The notes under the pieces: generated by a model
The model's input: the letters and a program-made list of their open reading frames with translations, nothing else
Databases searched by the model: none
Told to the model about the DNA's origin: nothing
Assembly: GCA_020054495.1 (NCBI GenBank)
Contig: JAHWGK010000029.1
Location: 1-37,262, forward strand
DNA from: Thermoplasmata archaeon
GTDB taxonomy: Archaea; Thermoplasmatota; E2; DHVEG-1
Length of the DNA: 37,262 nt
Reading direction: 5' to 3'
Translations under genes and position numbers: made by a program
Shown: positions 8,043-15,990 of the stretch, piece by piece
Position numbering within the stretch: position 1 is the first letter of the stretch
Layout of the letters: each line of letters starts with the position of its first letter

Positions 8043-8588
8043 TTATTCCTCTAAAAATACAGCAGCAGCAATTACCGTAGTCCACAATCCATTTTTATCG
8101 CCCTGTGCTGTTTTTACTACACTTTGTGTTCTGATAATCCTTCCACTTGTTTTATATTCTTGTTTTCTTTCATCCCAAGCTTTATCTGGATTGAATTCCA
8201 ACCCTAATGTTGTAGCTAGCATTGATGCTGCCAAGTCTTCAGCATAGTCACCTGCTTTTTGTGCAACTTCACCATAGCTATGATGCTCAGAAATATATCC
8301 ATAAGTGTTTTTTTCTTTAGGCATAGCAATACCTATGGCTGCCCCTATCAACCGATTTGGTTCATATGTCTTATTACGTGACATTACACAATAGGTGATT
8401 TGCCCTAGTTTTAATTGTTCTATGCCTTTTTCTCTTGATATTATTTTACATTTAGGTGGGATAATGCTAGAAACAGTTACTATGTTGCATTTTTCAATTC
8501 CTGCATTGCGAAGTGCAAGCTCAAAAGATTGTAGCTCATGTTTATGCCTTCCAACGCCCTTGGTAAAAAAGATTTTTTTAGGTACCAT
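8043..8588 (-). CDS. pdaD: Pyruvoyl-dependent arginine decarboxylase
   Basis: The 181-residue sequence matches the PvlArgDC family over its whole length. The self-cleavage site is the Ser-Ser pair at 40-41 in [11 protein letters not shown]. Cleavage there is known in the family to create the pyruvoyl group on the second Ser and to split the chain into beta and alpha subunits. The conserved segment [20 protein letters not shown] is intact. The reaction is arginine to agmatine plus CO2 in the cytoplasm. Agmatine feeds polyamine synthesis and is the substrate for agmatidine modification of archaeal tRNA-Ile2. The ATG at 8588 is preceded by AGAGG and a TATA box. The gene converges on the serine hydrolase and is followed by a separate promoterless gap of 134 bp. 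Confidence 0.95.
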   Translation of the reverse strand: MVPKKIFFTKGVGRHKHELQSFELALRNAGIEKCNIVTVSSIIPPKCKIISREKGIEQLKLGQITYCVMSRNKTYEPNRLIGAAIGIAMPKEKNTYGYISEHHSYGEVAQKAGDYAEDLAASMLATTLGLEFNPDKAWDERKQEYKTSGRIIRTQSVVKTAQGDKNGLWTTVIAAAVFLEE

Positions 8589-8592
8589 AGAT

Positions 8593-8625
8593 TCCTCTGG
8601 AATAAATTTTATTTTATAAATATAT
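8593..8625 (-). promoter_or_regulatory. Promoter and ribosome-binding site of the arginine decarboxylase gene
   Basis: On the minus strand ATATATTTATAAAAT (8611-8625) precedes the ribosome-binding tract AGAGG (8593-8597), which is 4 nt before the start codon. The gene is thus transcribed separately from the membrane-protein pair upstream. Confidence 0.5.
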
Positions 8626-8633
8626 CTATAAGT

Positions 8634-9527
8634 CTAAGATTCCTCTTCTTTGTCTTCCTTTTCTTGTTCATCCTTTGGTTCAGCTTGCATTTTTAGAAGA
8701 TCTCGCATTTGTTTCTGAACATCAACTTGTTCTTTTTGAAAAGCAACTTGCTCCTGCTGATAAGGCGTAATGACGCTACCTTGCACCATTTCCTCAATTA
8801 TTTTTTTTATTTCTTTGTATGGGTAAACGCCATGGAGTTCAAAGTAACTTCTAGCCCGGGGAGTTTGAACTTCTTTTCCTCCGCCAAATATGCCGAAAAG
8901 CTTAGCCTTTTTTTCACCAAGCATGATGCCCCCAGCAGCCATTGATTCATCGGTCCCAAGCCCAAAGCCAGATTGGCTAATTGGAATAATTGTTCCAAAG
9001 CCAAAAATTTGACCAATAATTCCTTGTTTTGCATTTATATCTGATATTTTATCATATCGAAGTGTTCTTTCTTCCTTGGTTAAAATTCCTCCTTTAAAAA
9101 CGATTCTCAGATTAGATATGATATATTTATGCGATCTGCGATACCACTCTACAATTAAAAAACCAATAATGGAAACTGCAACAGTATAAAAAGGCAAAGC
9201 AACACCTACTATATCTTGCCAACCTTGCCACATTATTAATCCAAAGCCACCAAGAAAGACACCAAGATATAGGAAAAATATCCTCCAACGAATAGTGACT
9301 ATTGAAGCAATAACCCCAACAACGAGCAATACAAGACCCCATACCATTATAGTTATCCAATAGTTCTCAAAAAAACTTATCCAATCTGAAAAATTTACCA
9401 GCCAACCAATGAGTACACCCCAGATTATTAAAATAATGCTCAGCGCCTGGTATCTCATAAATGAAAGAGGATGCGGTGAAAGAACTTTTTCTAATTTCTC
9501 ATTTTTCAATAGGTCGTCATCATTCAT
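8634..9527 (-). CDS. Membrane protein with a bacterial-type PH (DUF304/YdbS-like) domain
   Basis: The 297-residue product has about four hydrophobic helices in residues 25-130. The strand-rich segment that follows (YRRSHKYIISNLRIVFKGGI, about 130-240) has the pattern of the bPH_2 domain (PF03703): 'tt.RivvrsGil....r.ipl.kI.di...q'. The C-terminal part (about 245-297) is a Gln/Lys-rich helix likely to form a coiled coil, ending in an acidic Glu-Lys tail. A Gly-rich insert (GFGLGTDESMAAGGIML) interrupts the PH strands. Its start codon overlaps the end of the preceding gene (ATGAATGA), so the two are translationally coupled and probably act together at the membrane. Specific function unknown. 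Confidence 0.75.
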   Translation of the reverse strand: MNDDDLLKNEKLEKVLSPHPLSFMRYQALSIILIIWGVLIGWLVNFSDWISFFENYWITIMVWGLVLLVVGVIASIVTIRWRIFFLYLGVFLGGFGLIMWQGWQDIVGVALPFYTVAVSIIGFLIVEWYRRSHKYIISNLRIVFKGGILTKEERTLRYDKISDINAKQGIIGQIFGFGTIIPISQSGFGLGTDESMAAGGIMLGEKKAKLFGIFGGGKEVQTPRARSYFELHGVYPYKEIKKIIEEMVQGSVITPYQQEQVAFQKEQVDVQKQMRDLLKMQAEPKDEQEKEDKEEES

Positions 9528-10590
9528 CTGTTTCGCCCTTTCTTTTTTTCTTTAACAATTTTATATCTCGTTTGGTTTTAAATTTATCGGCTCTGTATCT
9601 TAATAAAAGATAGGTCACTAAAACTGTGAATAATATCATTACTAACAGTGAAATAATAAATGTATACTCTGTTGAGATATAGAAAAACAACAAACGTATT
9701 AGTATGTAAGAAACAGGCAGAGTGATATATGGTAGAAACTTCCAACGACCTGGTATTTCGTCTGTGGTTTTTATCAAAAACAGTATCATATCAGCGATAA
9801 TTAGCGACGTTATGGCGATAATGGATAACCAGCCAAATATTGAAAATAATGCAACAAACCAATTTTGATCAAAAAATAGAGATATGTAGAAAAGCACGTA
9901 CGCCATTAAAAACAAAATTATTAGGTACAATGGCTTATATAAGATGTGGGACCATATGTTTCTCAGATCATACAGCATGTCTACTTTTTCTTGTTTTGTT
10001 TTTCCTATGTAACTTGGTCGTATGCCCATTCCTAAAAATATTAAAAGCAGTAAAAATCCAAAGTGCCCAGGATGCAACAAATCTATATTAAATAAGAAGC
10101 TAAAAAAGCCTCTTCCAAAAGAGTAAAGACTTGTACCAAATGTTGTAATCTGTCCAGCAAAAGTATATTTTAATTCTAAGATTTGTGAGGGCGTTGTGAT
10201 TTCAAATCCGCTGCTCATTAAGAAAAATAAACATAGGAGAAGTAAAAATGCAGGTATGAAAAATGGACCTACAAAAAGAAATGTGTTTGATACCCATTCA
10301 AATATTCCTTCTTTTTCTTTTTTTGGAGCTACTTTGCCATAGTTTACACTTATGTAAAAATCTGATATTCCGCTTTTTGTAACAGTGTATCCTAAAGCGT
10401 GACATATTGTTTGAAATAGTAACCCAAGAAAATTTGTAAATCTGCATAATGGTTCATGTTTTGGTCTTATTTTAGATAAGAAATACTTTTCACTTTCGAT
10501 AAAAAGAAGTTGAATAAACCAGAATAGCAGGACACCTAGTATTGGTGCTAAGGGTGCAAATATTATAATGTCTATAGGTGATCCTTCCAT
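9520..10590 (-). CDS. Polytopic membrane protein of unknown function
   Basis: The 356-residue protein has about seven to eight hydrophobic segments: near 10-30, 108-128, 160-185, 215-240, 245-270, 285-305 and 310-330. It ends in a strongly basic cytoplasmic tail (RADKFKTKRDIKLLKKKRKG), consistent with a cytoplasmic C-terminus. After the first helix lies a soluble stretch with FQTICHALGYTVTKSG, and a HPGHFGF motif precedes a central helix. The overall plan faintly recalls site-2-type membrane metalloproteases (M50/zincin), but no HExxH is present, so I do not assign it. It overlaps the PH-domain gene by 8 nt. The ATG at 10590 has GGAGAG just upstream and a TTTTATATAAAAC box at 10616-10628. Confidence 0.65.
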   Translation of the reverse strand: MEGSPIDIIIFAPLAPILGVLLFWFIQLLFIESEKYFLSKIRPKHEPLCRFTNFLGLLFQTICHALGYTVTKSGISDFYISVNYGKVAPKKEKEGIFEWVSNTFLFVGPFFIPAFLLLLCLFFLMSSGFEITTPSQILELKYTFAGQITTFGTSLYSFGRGFFSFLFNIDLLHPGHFGFLLLLIFLGMGIRPSYIGKTKQEKVDMLYDLRNIWSHILYKPLYLIILFLMAYVLFYISLFFDQNWFVALFSIFGWLSIIAITSLIIADMILFLIKTTDEIPGRWKFLPYITLPVSYILIRLLFFYISTEYTFIISLLVMILFTVLVTYLLLRYRADKFKTKRDIKLLKKKRKGETDE

Positions 10591-10715
10591 CTCTCTCCAA
10601 TGTATGATATTAGGTGTTTTATATAAAATTTTGTCTTTTCGAGTGTTCTGTTTTTCTAATCATATTTGAAACAGGATATTACTCGTTATAAAAAATGTTG
10701 AAAAGCTTATTTGTT

Positions 10716-11144
10716 TTACATCTTGTCAAAAGGAGGTTTGTCAGGTCTTTTTGAATAATAAATTGCATTAGCCCAGCAAGAGGCGTCCTGGGAGAGAAAT
10801 CTACAGTAATTCTTTATGTAATCATTCATCGTATGACTTTCAGTAATTGGAATTACATGGATTTTATCATAATCACAGTTAACTCTAAAAGAAGTCTTTC
10901 CTGCTTTTAAATAAAAACTTGGCGCAATCTTGTTTCCTTTAAAGTAGATCATGTGAGCGTCTCTTCCAGATTCATCATAAATATCCCACTGATAGTCTTC
11001 ACCATTTAGTATGATATGTAGACTTGATGGGCTTGATTCTCGGTTTGTTGGTTCGATTTTTATCCAACAGTTATCGTTTTTTCTTAGCATTTTAAATACT
11101 ATGTCGTTTATTGTTTTATTAAAACTAATATATTTGTTAGCCAT
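10716..11144 (-). CDS. Unrecognised 142-residue soluble protein
   Basis: I do not recognise this protein. It starts at an ATG at 11144 (MANKYISFNKTINDIVFKML) and has no signal peptide or membrane helix. The middle looks beta-rich (WIKIEPTN, SLHIILNGEDYQWDIYD, FYLKAGKTSFRVNCDYD). The end contains three Cys (NYCRFLSQDASCW, plus one in VNCDYD) but no paired metal motif. Codon use and base composition resemble the neighbours. It is 125 bp upstream of the polytopic membrane gene, on the same strand, so it might be co-transcribed, but a TATA box between them argues for separate expression. Confidence 0.6.
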   Translation of the reverse strand: MANKYISFNKTINDIVFKMLRKNDNCWIKIEPTNRESSPSSLHIILNGEDYQWDIYDESGRDAHMIYFKGNKIAPSFYLKAGKTSFRVNCDYDKIHVIPITESHTMNDYIKNYCRFLSQDASCWANAIYYSKRPDKPPFDKM

Positions 11145-11262
11145 AGGACCATTAATTTAACTTATAATTTTTCCATAACATCTTTTTCATTAAAAAAGCA
11201 ATCCCACAGATTTTTTGAGTAGGATAAAAAAATCATCCGAAATCCAGCTTTCTGCCTAGGTT

Positions 11263-11288
11263 ATTGTTTTTTTTATCGAAAAAACAAT
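11263..11288 (+). terminator. Perfect 10-bp inverted repeat in the divergent gap
   Basis: ATTGTTTTTT (11263-11272) pairs with AAAAAACAAT (11279-11288) across a 6-nt loop. It lies just upstream of the UbiA-gene promoter and downstream of no gene on the plus strand. So 'terminator' is only one reading; an operator or a site of no function is equally possible. Confidence 0.3.
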
Positions 11289-11300
11289 CTACCCGCTTTA

Positions 11301-11312
11301 GTATTATATAAT
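11301..11312 (+). promoter_or_regulatory. TATA box of the UbiA-type prenyltransferase gene
   Basis: GTATTATATAAT predicts a start near 11332. A purine tract TAGAGGA at 11335-11341 then precedes the ATG at 11347 by about 5 nt, acting as ribosome-binding site. Confidence 0.45.
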
Positions 11313-11346
11313 ACGATATTTCAATAGTATGTCTTAGAGGAAAAAA

Positions 11347-12348
11347 ATGAAGCGCTATCTCAAACTTATTCGACCATATGGAATGCTGTTTTTAGGTTTC
11401 ACCCCTGTTTTCGGTGCAGTTGCTAATGGCGAATTTGCGCTCTCGCATCTAATAATATTATTTGCAATTGGAGCTCTTGCTCATATCTTTACATTTGTCC
11501 AGAATGATTATTGGGATGTTGAAGTAGATAGTAAATCAAAATATGTATCAAATCGACCTCTTGCTACAGGAGGTATTTCACAAAAAACAGCCTTTATAAT
11601 ATTTGCATCTTCTTTGACACTATCTCTATTACTTGCAATCGTATTTTTTTTTACATTCTATTCTTTTATAGTATTACTACTCTCCTTTCTTTTTATAACC
11701 TTGTATAACAGATATAGTAAGCAGTTCTTTGGCATGGAATACATGCTCGGCGCAGGTGTTTTTACTTATGGAATTTTTGGGGCATTAACTGTTTCAAGCA
11801 ATGTGTCAAACTTAGCAATATTGATTTCAGCAGTGGGATTCATGGACTGGTTATTCAGTGTTGGTGTATCAGCAAATTTAAAGGATGTTGAATTTGATAC
11901 AAAACTAGGCATTAGAACAACTCCCACTGTGTTTGGGACGCATGTGTCTGATGATAGATTAATAATACCTGCATCATTTAGTTTTTATGTATTTATTTTA
12001 AAATTTATACATATTTTTATCGCGTCATTACCATTTTTCTTGGGCTATACCTCAATATTTATTTATGATCTTCCAATCCCGGGGATTTGTTTTCTAATTA
12101 TATCAATAGTAATGCTTTATCTAACTTTGAAGATTCTATCGATACCTATGTTCAGTAGAGATAAAATGCTTATATACGCAGGATTACAAGAAGGACTGGC
12201 GCTTCTTTTAATCCCAGTTGCCTTAATGAGTTATTTAACAGAAAACATATCGATACTTCCAACATTTTTACTGATATTGTTATTGATATTTTGGCCTCTT
12301 TTTTGGTTTAGAATACTTTTTGGTAAAAGAATGATACCTCTAGAATGA
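11347..12348 (+). CDS. UbiA-superfamily membrane prenyltransferase
   Basis: The 333-residue protein has about eight to nine transmembrane helices. It carries both Asp-rich motifs of the UbiA family: NDYWDVEVD (53-61), followed by the NRPLATGGIS loop, and NLKDVEFDTKLGIRTTPTVF near 180. These bind the prenyl diphosphate through Mg2+. Family members move an isoprenyl chain to an acceptor at the membrane. In this lipid-gene-rich window digeranylgeranylglyceryl-phosphate synthase (second ether bond of archaeal lipids) is a candidate. However, the protein is longer than typical DGGGP synthases, so a quinone or other prenyltransferase is also possible. It is transcribed alone and converges on the JAMM gene. 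Family assignment is firm, substrate is not. Confidence 0.85.
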   Translation: MKRYLKLIRPYGMLFLGFTPVFGAVANGEFALSHLIILFAIGALAHIFTFVQNDYWDVEVDSKSKYVSNRPLATGGISQKTAFIIFASSLTLSLLLAIVFFFTFYSFIVLLLSFLFITLYNRYSKQFFGMEYMLGAGVFTYGIFGALTVSSNVSNLAILISAVGFMDWLFSVGVSANLKDVEFDTKLGIRTTPTVFGTHVSDDRLIIPASFSFYVFILKFIHIFIASLPFFLGYTSIFIYDLPIPGICFLIISIVMLYLTLKILSIPMFSRDKMLIYAGLQEGLALLLIPVALMSYLTENISILPTFLLILLLIFWPLFWFRILFGKRMIPLE

Positions 12349-12399
12349 AACTATTTTTAGAATCAAAAGGATTAAAAAAGATATCGCAGAAATTCTTTT

Positions 12400-12813
12400 T
12401 TAGATAACCACAATATCTATTTCTTTACCTTTGTAATCATACGCCTTCCAAGAAGAATTGTTGAAAGGGGTAGCTGCAATAATATGTATCTTGCCGTGTT
12501 TTCCAAAAAGTTGAAGATCGGCATCTGAAGGACGCGCAAAAGGAGAGGGGTGACTATGAACTGTTCCGACAATTGAAAAATCTATAGGAAGCATATGCAG
12601 CTTAAAAATTGCATGAGACTCACCAAAAATCGTTCCAGGTAAAACTACAATTTCAATTATAGTAAGTTTTTCATCAGCATCAGCACGAAGAAGACCACCG
12701 AATTCATTAGGGTAATTTGATTTAGCGCATTCTAAAATCAAATCTAGACATTTTTGTTTGATTCTCCACTGAGGCGAGATTTCGTTTTTTTCCTTATATT
12801 TAAAAATACCCAT
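12400..12813 (-). CDS. JAMM/MPN-type metalloprotease (Mov34/JAB family)
   Basis: This is a compact single-domain JAMM protein of 138 codons. The zinc and catalytic set is complete: upstream Glu in YPNEFGGLL, then H-S-H-P followed by SPFARPSDADL (H-x-H-x(n)-S-x-x-D). Family knowledge: stand-alone archaeal JAMM proteins cleave ubiquitin-like SAMP modifiers or related peptides; other members act on small molecules. An ATG 60 nt further upstream is in frame, but it lies inside the NAD kinase reading frame. The ATG at 12813, 4 nt after the NAD kinase stop, is chosen as the natural operon start. Last gene of the seven-gene minus-strand run. Target unknown. Confidence 0.85.
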   Translation of the reverse strand: MGIFKYKEKNEISPQWRIKQKCLDLILECAKSNYPNEFGGLLRADADEKLTIIEIVVLPGTIFGESHAIFKLHMLPIDFSIVGTVHSHPSPFARPSDADLQLFGKHGKIHIIAATPFNNSSWKAYDYKGKEIDIVVI

Positions 12814-12817
12814 GGTT

Positions 12818-13630
12818 TTAGCGCACCAGTTTCGATTTAAACATCTGATAAAAAGTTTCTCCAAAACGTACAAAACGTGCTTTTTTTTCTGAGCCAGTTA
12901 TTTCAATATTACTATCCAGGGTAACTGACTGAGGAGATTCTCCATCAATCACAATTTTTGATTCCTTGGTTTTATGAATTAACTTTATCCCCACTTTTTT
13001 ATCCAATGGAACCACCCATGGACGAGCAGATAGCTTAAATGGGGCAAGAGGAGCAATAACCATTGCGTCAACAGAGGGATCCAGAATAGGCCCACCTGCA
13101 CTCAAAGCATAGCTTGTAGAACCTGTCGGAGTCGCAATGATTACACCATCTGCACCAAGAGTTTCGATCAGCTCATTTTCTACAAAGATTTCAAGATACA
13201 TGATCTTAGCAATACGTGACGTCTGGACAGTAACCTCATTTGCAGCATCAGGAAGTCTTTTTCCATCCACAATCACTTTTAACTTCGCTCTTTCTTCAAC
13301 ATTGTAGTTTCCATCAATTATCTGTTTTAATCCGCTCATTGCATATTTCGGCTCAACCTCAGTAAGAAAACCCATGCCGCCAGAATTTATTGCAAAAATT
13401 GGTTTTTCCACTTTTTCTAAAGCTCGGAGGATTGTACCATCGCCTCCGATTGTAATTACGATATCTGCTTTTTTATTAATTTCATCATGGGAGCATCCTT
13501 TAATTTTCTTATTTTTGGAAAAACTTTCTTCCACAAAGACCTCGCCAGTATCACTTAAAAAATCATAAGTCTCTCTAGCTAAGGAAACTGCTTTTTTAAT
13601 ATGGAAGTTATAAATTAATCCCCATTTCAT
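12818..13630 (-). CDS. nadK: NAD kinase
   Basis: The 270-residue protein contains the ATP-NAD kinase signature IGGDGTILRAL (GGDGT at 62-66), the glycine-rich INSGGMGFLTE, the NEVTV strand and GADGVIIATPTGSTSYALSA. It phosphorylates NAD+ to NADP+ in the cytoplasm (archaeal members often accept ATP or polyphosphate). Length is normal. It lies 7 nt downstream of the geranylgeranyl reductase stop and 4 nt upstream of the JAMM gene, so it is clearly co-transcribed. NADP(H) supply is a sensible companion to reductive lipid synthesis, though that functional link is inferred. Confidence 0.96.
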   Translation of the reverse strand: MKWGLIYNFHIKKAVSLARETYDFLSDTGEVFVEESFSKNKKIKGCSHDEINKKADIVITIGGDGTILRALEKVEKPIFAINSGGMGFLTEVEPKYAMSGLKQIIDGNYNVEERAKLKVIVDGKRLPDAANEVTVQTSRIAKIMYLEIFVENELIETLGADGVIIATPTGSTSYALSAGGPILDPSVDAMVIAPLAPFKLSARPWVVPLDKKVGIKLIHKTKESKIVIDGESPQSVTLDSNIEITGSEKKARFVRFGETFYQMFKSKLVR

Positions 13631-13637
13631 ATTTATT

Positions 13638-14837
13638 TTACTCCTTAGTCTCTGATGATATTTTCACAAGAGGTCGTAATTTCATCAATAATGTTGGATG
13701 TTTTAACACAAGTGCCTTAATAAGACTTAAAGTGCTAAGCTCTTCAAACTTGTAATCTTTCAGAGAGTCAGCAAGCATATTAAATGTTTTATCATCAAAA
13801 TCAAGCAGTATTTCTTTTACAAGATAATTTCTTTTTAGTTTCTTACCAAATGCTTCCTTCCAATTTTTCTCATAAACTGATAATGTCTCCTGGTCAAACT
13901 GTTGAATTTCAATAGCCATTCCAATGGTTTCACCAGCTATTTTTCCACCTTCCAGACAGCAAGTAAGCCCTCCACCTGTTATTGGATCAACATGTCTTGC
14001 AGCATCCCCAACTAAAAGTAGATTGTCTCTTACTGTCTCTACAGGGCTTGCAACAGGTGCCGCCCCAGCAAGAAAACGAATGGGTTCACCGTTTTTAAGT
14101 CTGGGATTATTTGCAATAAACTTATCAAGTAGTTTTTTGGCCATACCTGATTCACTAAGGCTTGCAAGAACCCCTATACCAACATTTGCAACATCTTTCC
14201 CTTTTGGGAATACCCAGGCATAGCCACCTGGGGCAATCTCTTTTCCAAGGTAGAAATCACAATAAGCATCTTTGCATTCAACGTTGGTAAGCGTATATTG
14301 AGCACAAGTTTCCAGATCTTTTGGTTCAAGTCTAGTTTCAATTCCGCCCCATTGTCCAACCTTTGATTCCACACCATCAGCACCAACAACAATATCTGCT
14401 TCAATTTCAAACTCTTCATCAAATTGCTTTGCTCTTACCCCTTTTATCTTATCGTTATCTTTCAAAAGATCGGTAGATGTTGTATTCATCATTATCTTTG
14501 CACCTGCTTTTACAGCCTGGCGAGCAAGCTCCTGGTCAAAAATATCTCTATAAACCACATAACCTGTTTCATTACCTGCCATGTCTGCAGAAAGTTTCAC
14601 CATTGTGCCATCTGGAGAATATATTCTTGCACCATCCATGCTGCCGGCAATCCATCTCTTACCTTCTAGCATATTCCACTCATCAATCTTTCTACTTACT
14701 CCTTCTCCGCAGAGAACAGGAACGCCTACTTCTTGCCTTCGTTCTATTATGAGGACTTTTGCACCTGATTCTGCAGCAAAACGGGCAGTTACACTCCCAG
14801 CAGGCCCAGAACCAACGACAACAACATCATATTTCAT
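13638..14837 (-). CDS. Digeranylgeranylglycerophospholipid reductase (geranylgeranyl reductase family)
   Basis: A 399-residue flavoprotein. The FAD-binding GxGxxG is VVVVGSGPAGSVTARF (5-20). The family's active-site region is EVGVPVLCGEG with Cys 43. The second FAD motif is LLVGDAARHVDPITGGGL near 275. Archaeal members saturate the double bonds of geranylgeranyl chains on ether lipids, at the membrane surface. The ATG directly abuts the stop of the upstream ferredoxin gene (TAGATG). In Methanosarcina the ferredoxin encoded next to geranylgeranyl reductase is known to be its electron donor, and the same arrangement here argues for the same pairing. It is the first of two paralogues in the window; the other is at 16426. 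Confidence 0.92.
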   Translation of the reverse strand: MKYDVVVVGSGPAGSVTARFAAESGAKVLIIERRQEVGVPVLCGEGVSRKIDEWNMLEGKRWIAGSMDGARIYSPDGTMVKLSADMAGNETGYVVYRDIFDQELARQAVKAGAKIMMNTTSTDLLKDNDKIKGVRAKQFDEEFEIEADIVVGADGVESKVGQWGGIETRLEPKDLETCAQYTLTNVECKDAYCDFYLGKEIAPGGYAWVFPKGKDVANVGIGVLASLSESGMAKKLLDKFIANNPRLKNGEPIRFLAGAAPVASPVETVRDNLLLVGDAARHVDPITGGGLTCCLEGGKIAGETIGMAIEIQQFDQETLSVYEKNWKEAFGKKLKRNYLVKEILLDFDDKTFNMLADSLKDYKFEELSTLSLIKALVLKHPTLLMKLRPLVKISSETKE

Positions 14838-15026
14838 CTAGTACGCCTCCCCAGAAATAGCCCCAACAGGACAAGTTCGTATACAAATAGCACAGCTTAT
14901 GCAGTTCTCTTCATGTACATAAGCTCTACCGCCACACATTAACAGAGCATCTTGTGGACAAACTGAGATACAACCTCCGCAAGCTAAACATATCTTTTTA
15001 TCAACTTTTGCTTTAGGCTTTCCCAT
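14838..15026 (-). CDS. Small 2[4Fe-4S] ferredoxin, probable partner of the reductase
   Basis: The product is 62 residues with two complete CxxCxxCxxxCP clusters (ICLACGGCISVCP and NCISCAICIRTCP), each able to ligate a [4Fe-4S] centre. The ribosome-binding tract GAGGTG lies 6 nt before the ATG at 15026. That ATG is preferred over the GTG at 15035, which overlaps the tract itself. The gene overlaps the end of the DUF99 gene by 14 nt and touches the reductase start, so translation of the three is coupled. Likely role: electron transfer to the geranylgeranyl reductase. Confidence 0.93.
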   Translation of the reverse strand: MGKPKAKVDKKICLACGGCISVCPQDALLMCGGRAYVHEENCISCAICIRTCPVGAISGEAY

Positions 15027-15585
15027 ATGATTCACCTCTTGTAATACCGGATGCTATCAGATGAGCCACACGTATTGGCTCAGGAATGACACCTCGTATT
15101 GTTGAAAGCTTTATTATTTCTTTTGCCTCCTCAAAATTAATACCAACACATTTTACATAAATAGGATTATCACTTGTTTTTACTTCATATAGTTCTCCTC
15201 TTGATATTATAGTCCATCGCTTTTTCCAATCTTTAAAGTTTTTCTTTAACGCCAACTTAATTTTATCAAAATCAGGTTTATCTCTTGTAATTGTTAAAAC
15301 AGGAAGATTTGTATCATTATATAATTCATCGATGTCAACTACGTTAAATCCACCAAGTGCAATTCCATCAAGCAACACTGCTCTCAACTGTTTTTTATGC
15401 CTAGTATTCTTTATCATATCTTTACAAATAAAAGTTGCATCCGTTCCGTCAATCACTATATTTCTTCTAAGAACGCATTCTAAATATTCTCCTCCCCTCA
15501 TAACTACGCCAATTACCATTCCATATTTATCAGTAAATCTAAATGGAGAATCATCAATACCTAACAAGCGGATTTGTTGTTTCAT
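15013..15585 (-). CDS. DUF99 family protein (endonuclease V-like fold)
   Basis: The 190-residue sequence shows the DUF99 (UPF0215) pattern: LLGIDDSPF near the start, GVVMRGGEYLECVLRRNIVI, DGTDATFICKDMI, then AVLLDGIALGGFNVVDIDEL and LPVLTITRDKPD. The family is archaeal and structurally related to endonuclease V, but its biochemical function is not established. Here it sits between Pth2 and ferredoxin within the operon. The carboxylate positions of DD, D-G-T-D and LDG are kept, so a metal-dependent activity remains possible. Confidence 0.88.
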   Translation of the reverse strand: MKQQIRLLGIDDSPFRFTDKYGMVIGVVMRGGEYLECVLRRNIVIDGTDATFICKDMIKNTRHKKQLRAVLLDGIALGGFNVVDIDELYNDTNLPVLTITRDKPDFDKIKLALKKNFKDWKKRWTIISRGELYEVKTSDNPIYVKCVGINFEEAKEIIKLSTIRGVIPEPIRVAHLIASGITRGESYGKA

Positions 15586-15630
15586 TCAATTAATAAAACC
15601 TATAGATGTACTAAAAACATTCGACAAAAA

Positions 15631-15990
15631 CTACAATATTGGTAAATCTCCAGTAACTTGATCAATTATATTACCGGGTGCTGGGCCTAATCCGAGAACT
15701 GTTTTCGTTCCAGCAGGGATTTCAGTATGGCCTGCATCTTCAATAAGATATGCAGCAATCTTAAGTTGCTCAGCTTTTTCTTTTAGCGGGAAAAAATCTT
15801 CAATACACTCTACTTTTACAACTATTTTTTTAGCTCCCTCATTCTGCCATTTATTAAACCATTTTGAATTATTTTTTTTAGTAGAAAGAGCACAAGCAAC
15901 TGCAGCATGAGCAACCTGAGCGGCAAGTTTCCCAGGAGAAAGATCCAAGTTTCCCCTGGTAACAATTACCATTTTATATTCAAAATCCAT
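15631..15990 (-). CDS. pth2: Peptidyl-tRNA hydrolase 2
   Basis: The product is about 119 residues with the complete Pth2 signature: KMVIVTRGNLDLSPGKLAAQ continuing VAHAAVACA, then IVVKVECIED, then IEDAGHTEIPAGTKTVLGLG and PAPGNIIDQVTG at the end. It recycles peptidyl-tRNA in the cytoplasm; archaea use this form instead of bacterial Pth. A longer frame begins at 16032, but the family's usual start is close to F-E-Y-K. The ATG at 15990 gives MDFEYKMVIV and overlaps the upstream gene's stop by 11 nt, fitting coupled translation. ATG 15972 is a shorter alternative. Confidence 0.94.
   Translation of the reverse strand: MDFEYKMVIVTRGNLDLSPGKLAAQVAHAAVACALSTKKNNSKWFNKWQNEGAKKIVVKVECIEDFFPLKEKAEQLKIAAYLIEDAGHTEIPAGTKTVLGLGPAPGNIIDQVTGDLPIL

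Noticed and set aside
9520-10590. Assignment of the polytopic protein as an M50-type metalloprotease
   Set aside because: ICHALGY only faintly resembles the motif. HExxH is absent and no clear second Asp motif is present.
11041-11070. GGTTCGATT resembling a tRNA T-loop
   Set aside because: It lies inside the 142-residue coding frame and no cloverleaf can be formed around it.
14424-14841. Several plus-strand ORFs antisense to the geranylgeranyl reductase
   Set aside because: They are mirror frames of a well-supported gene, overlap each other and show no independent motif.
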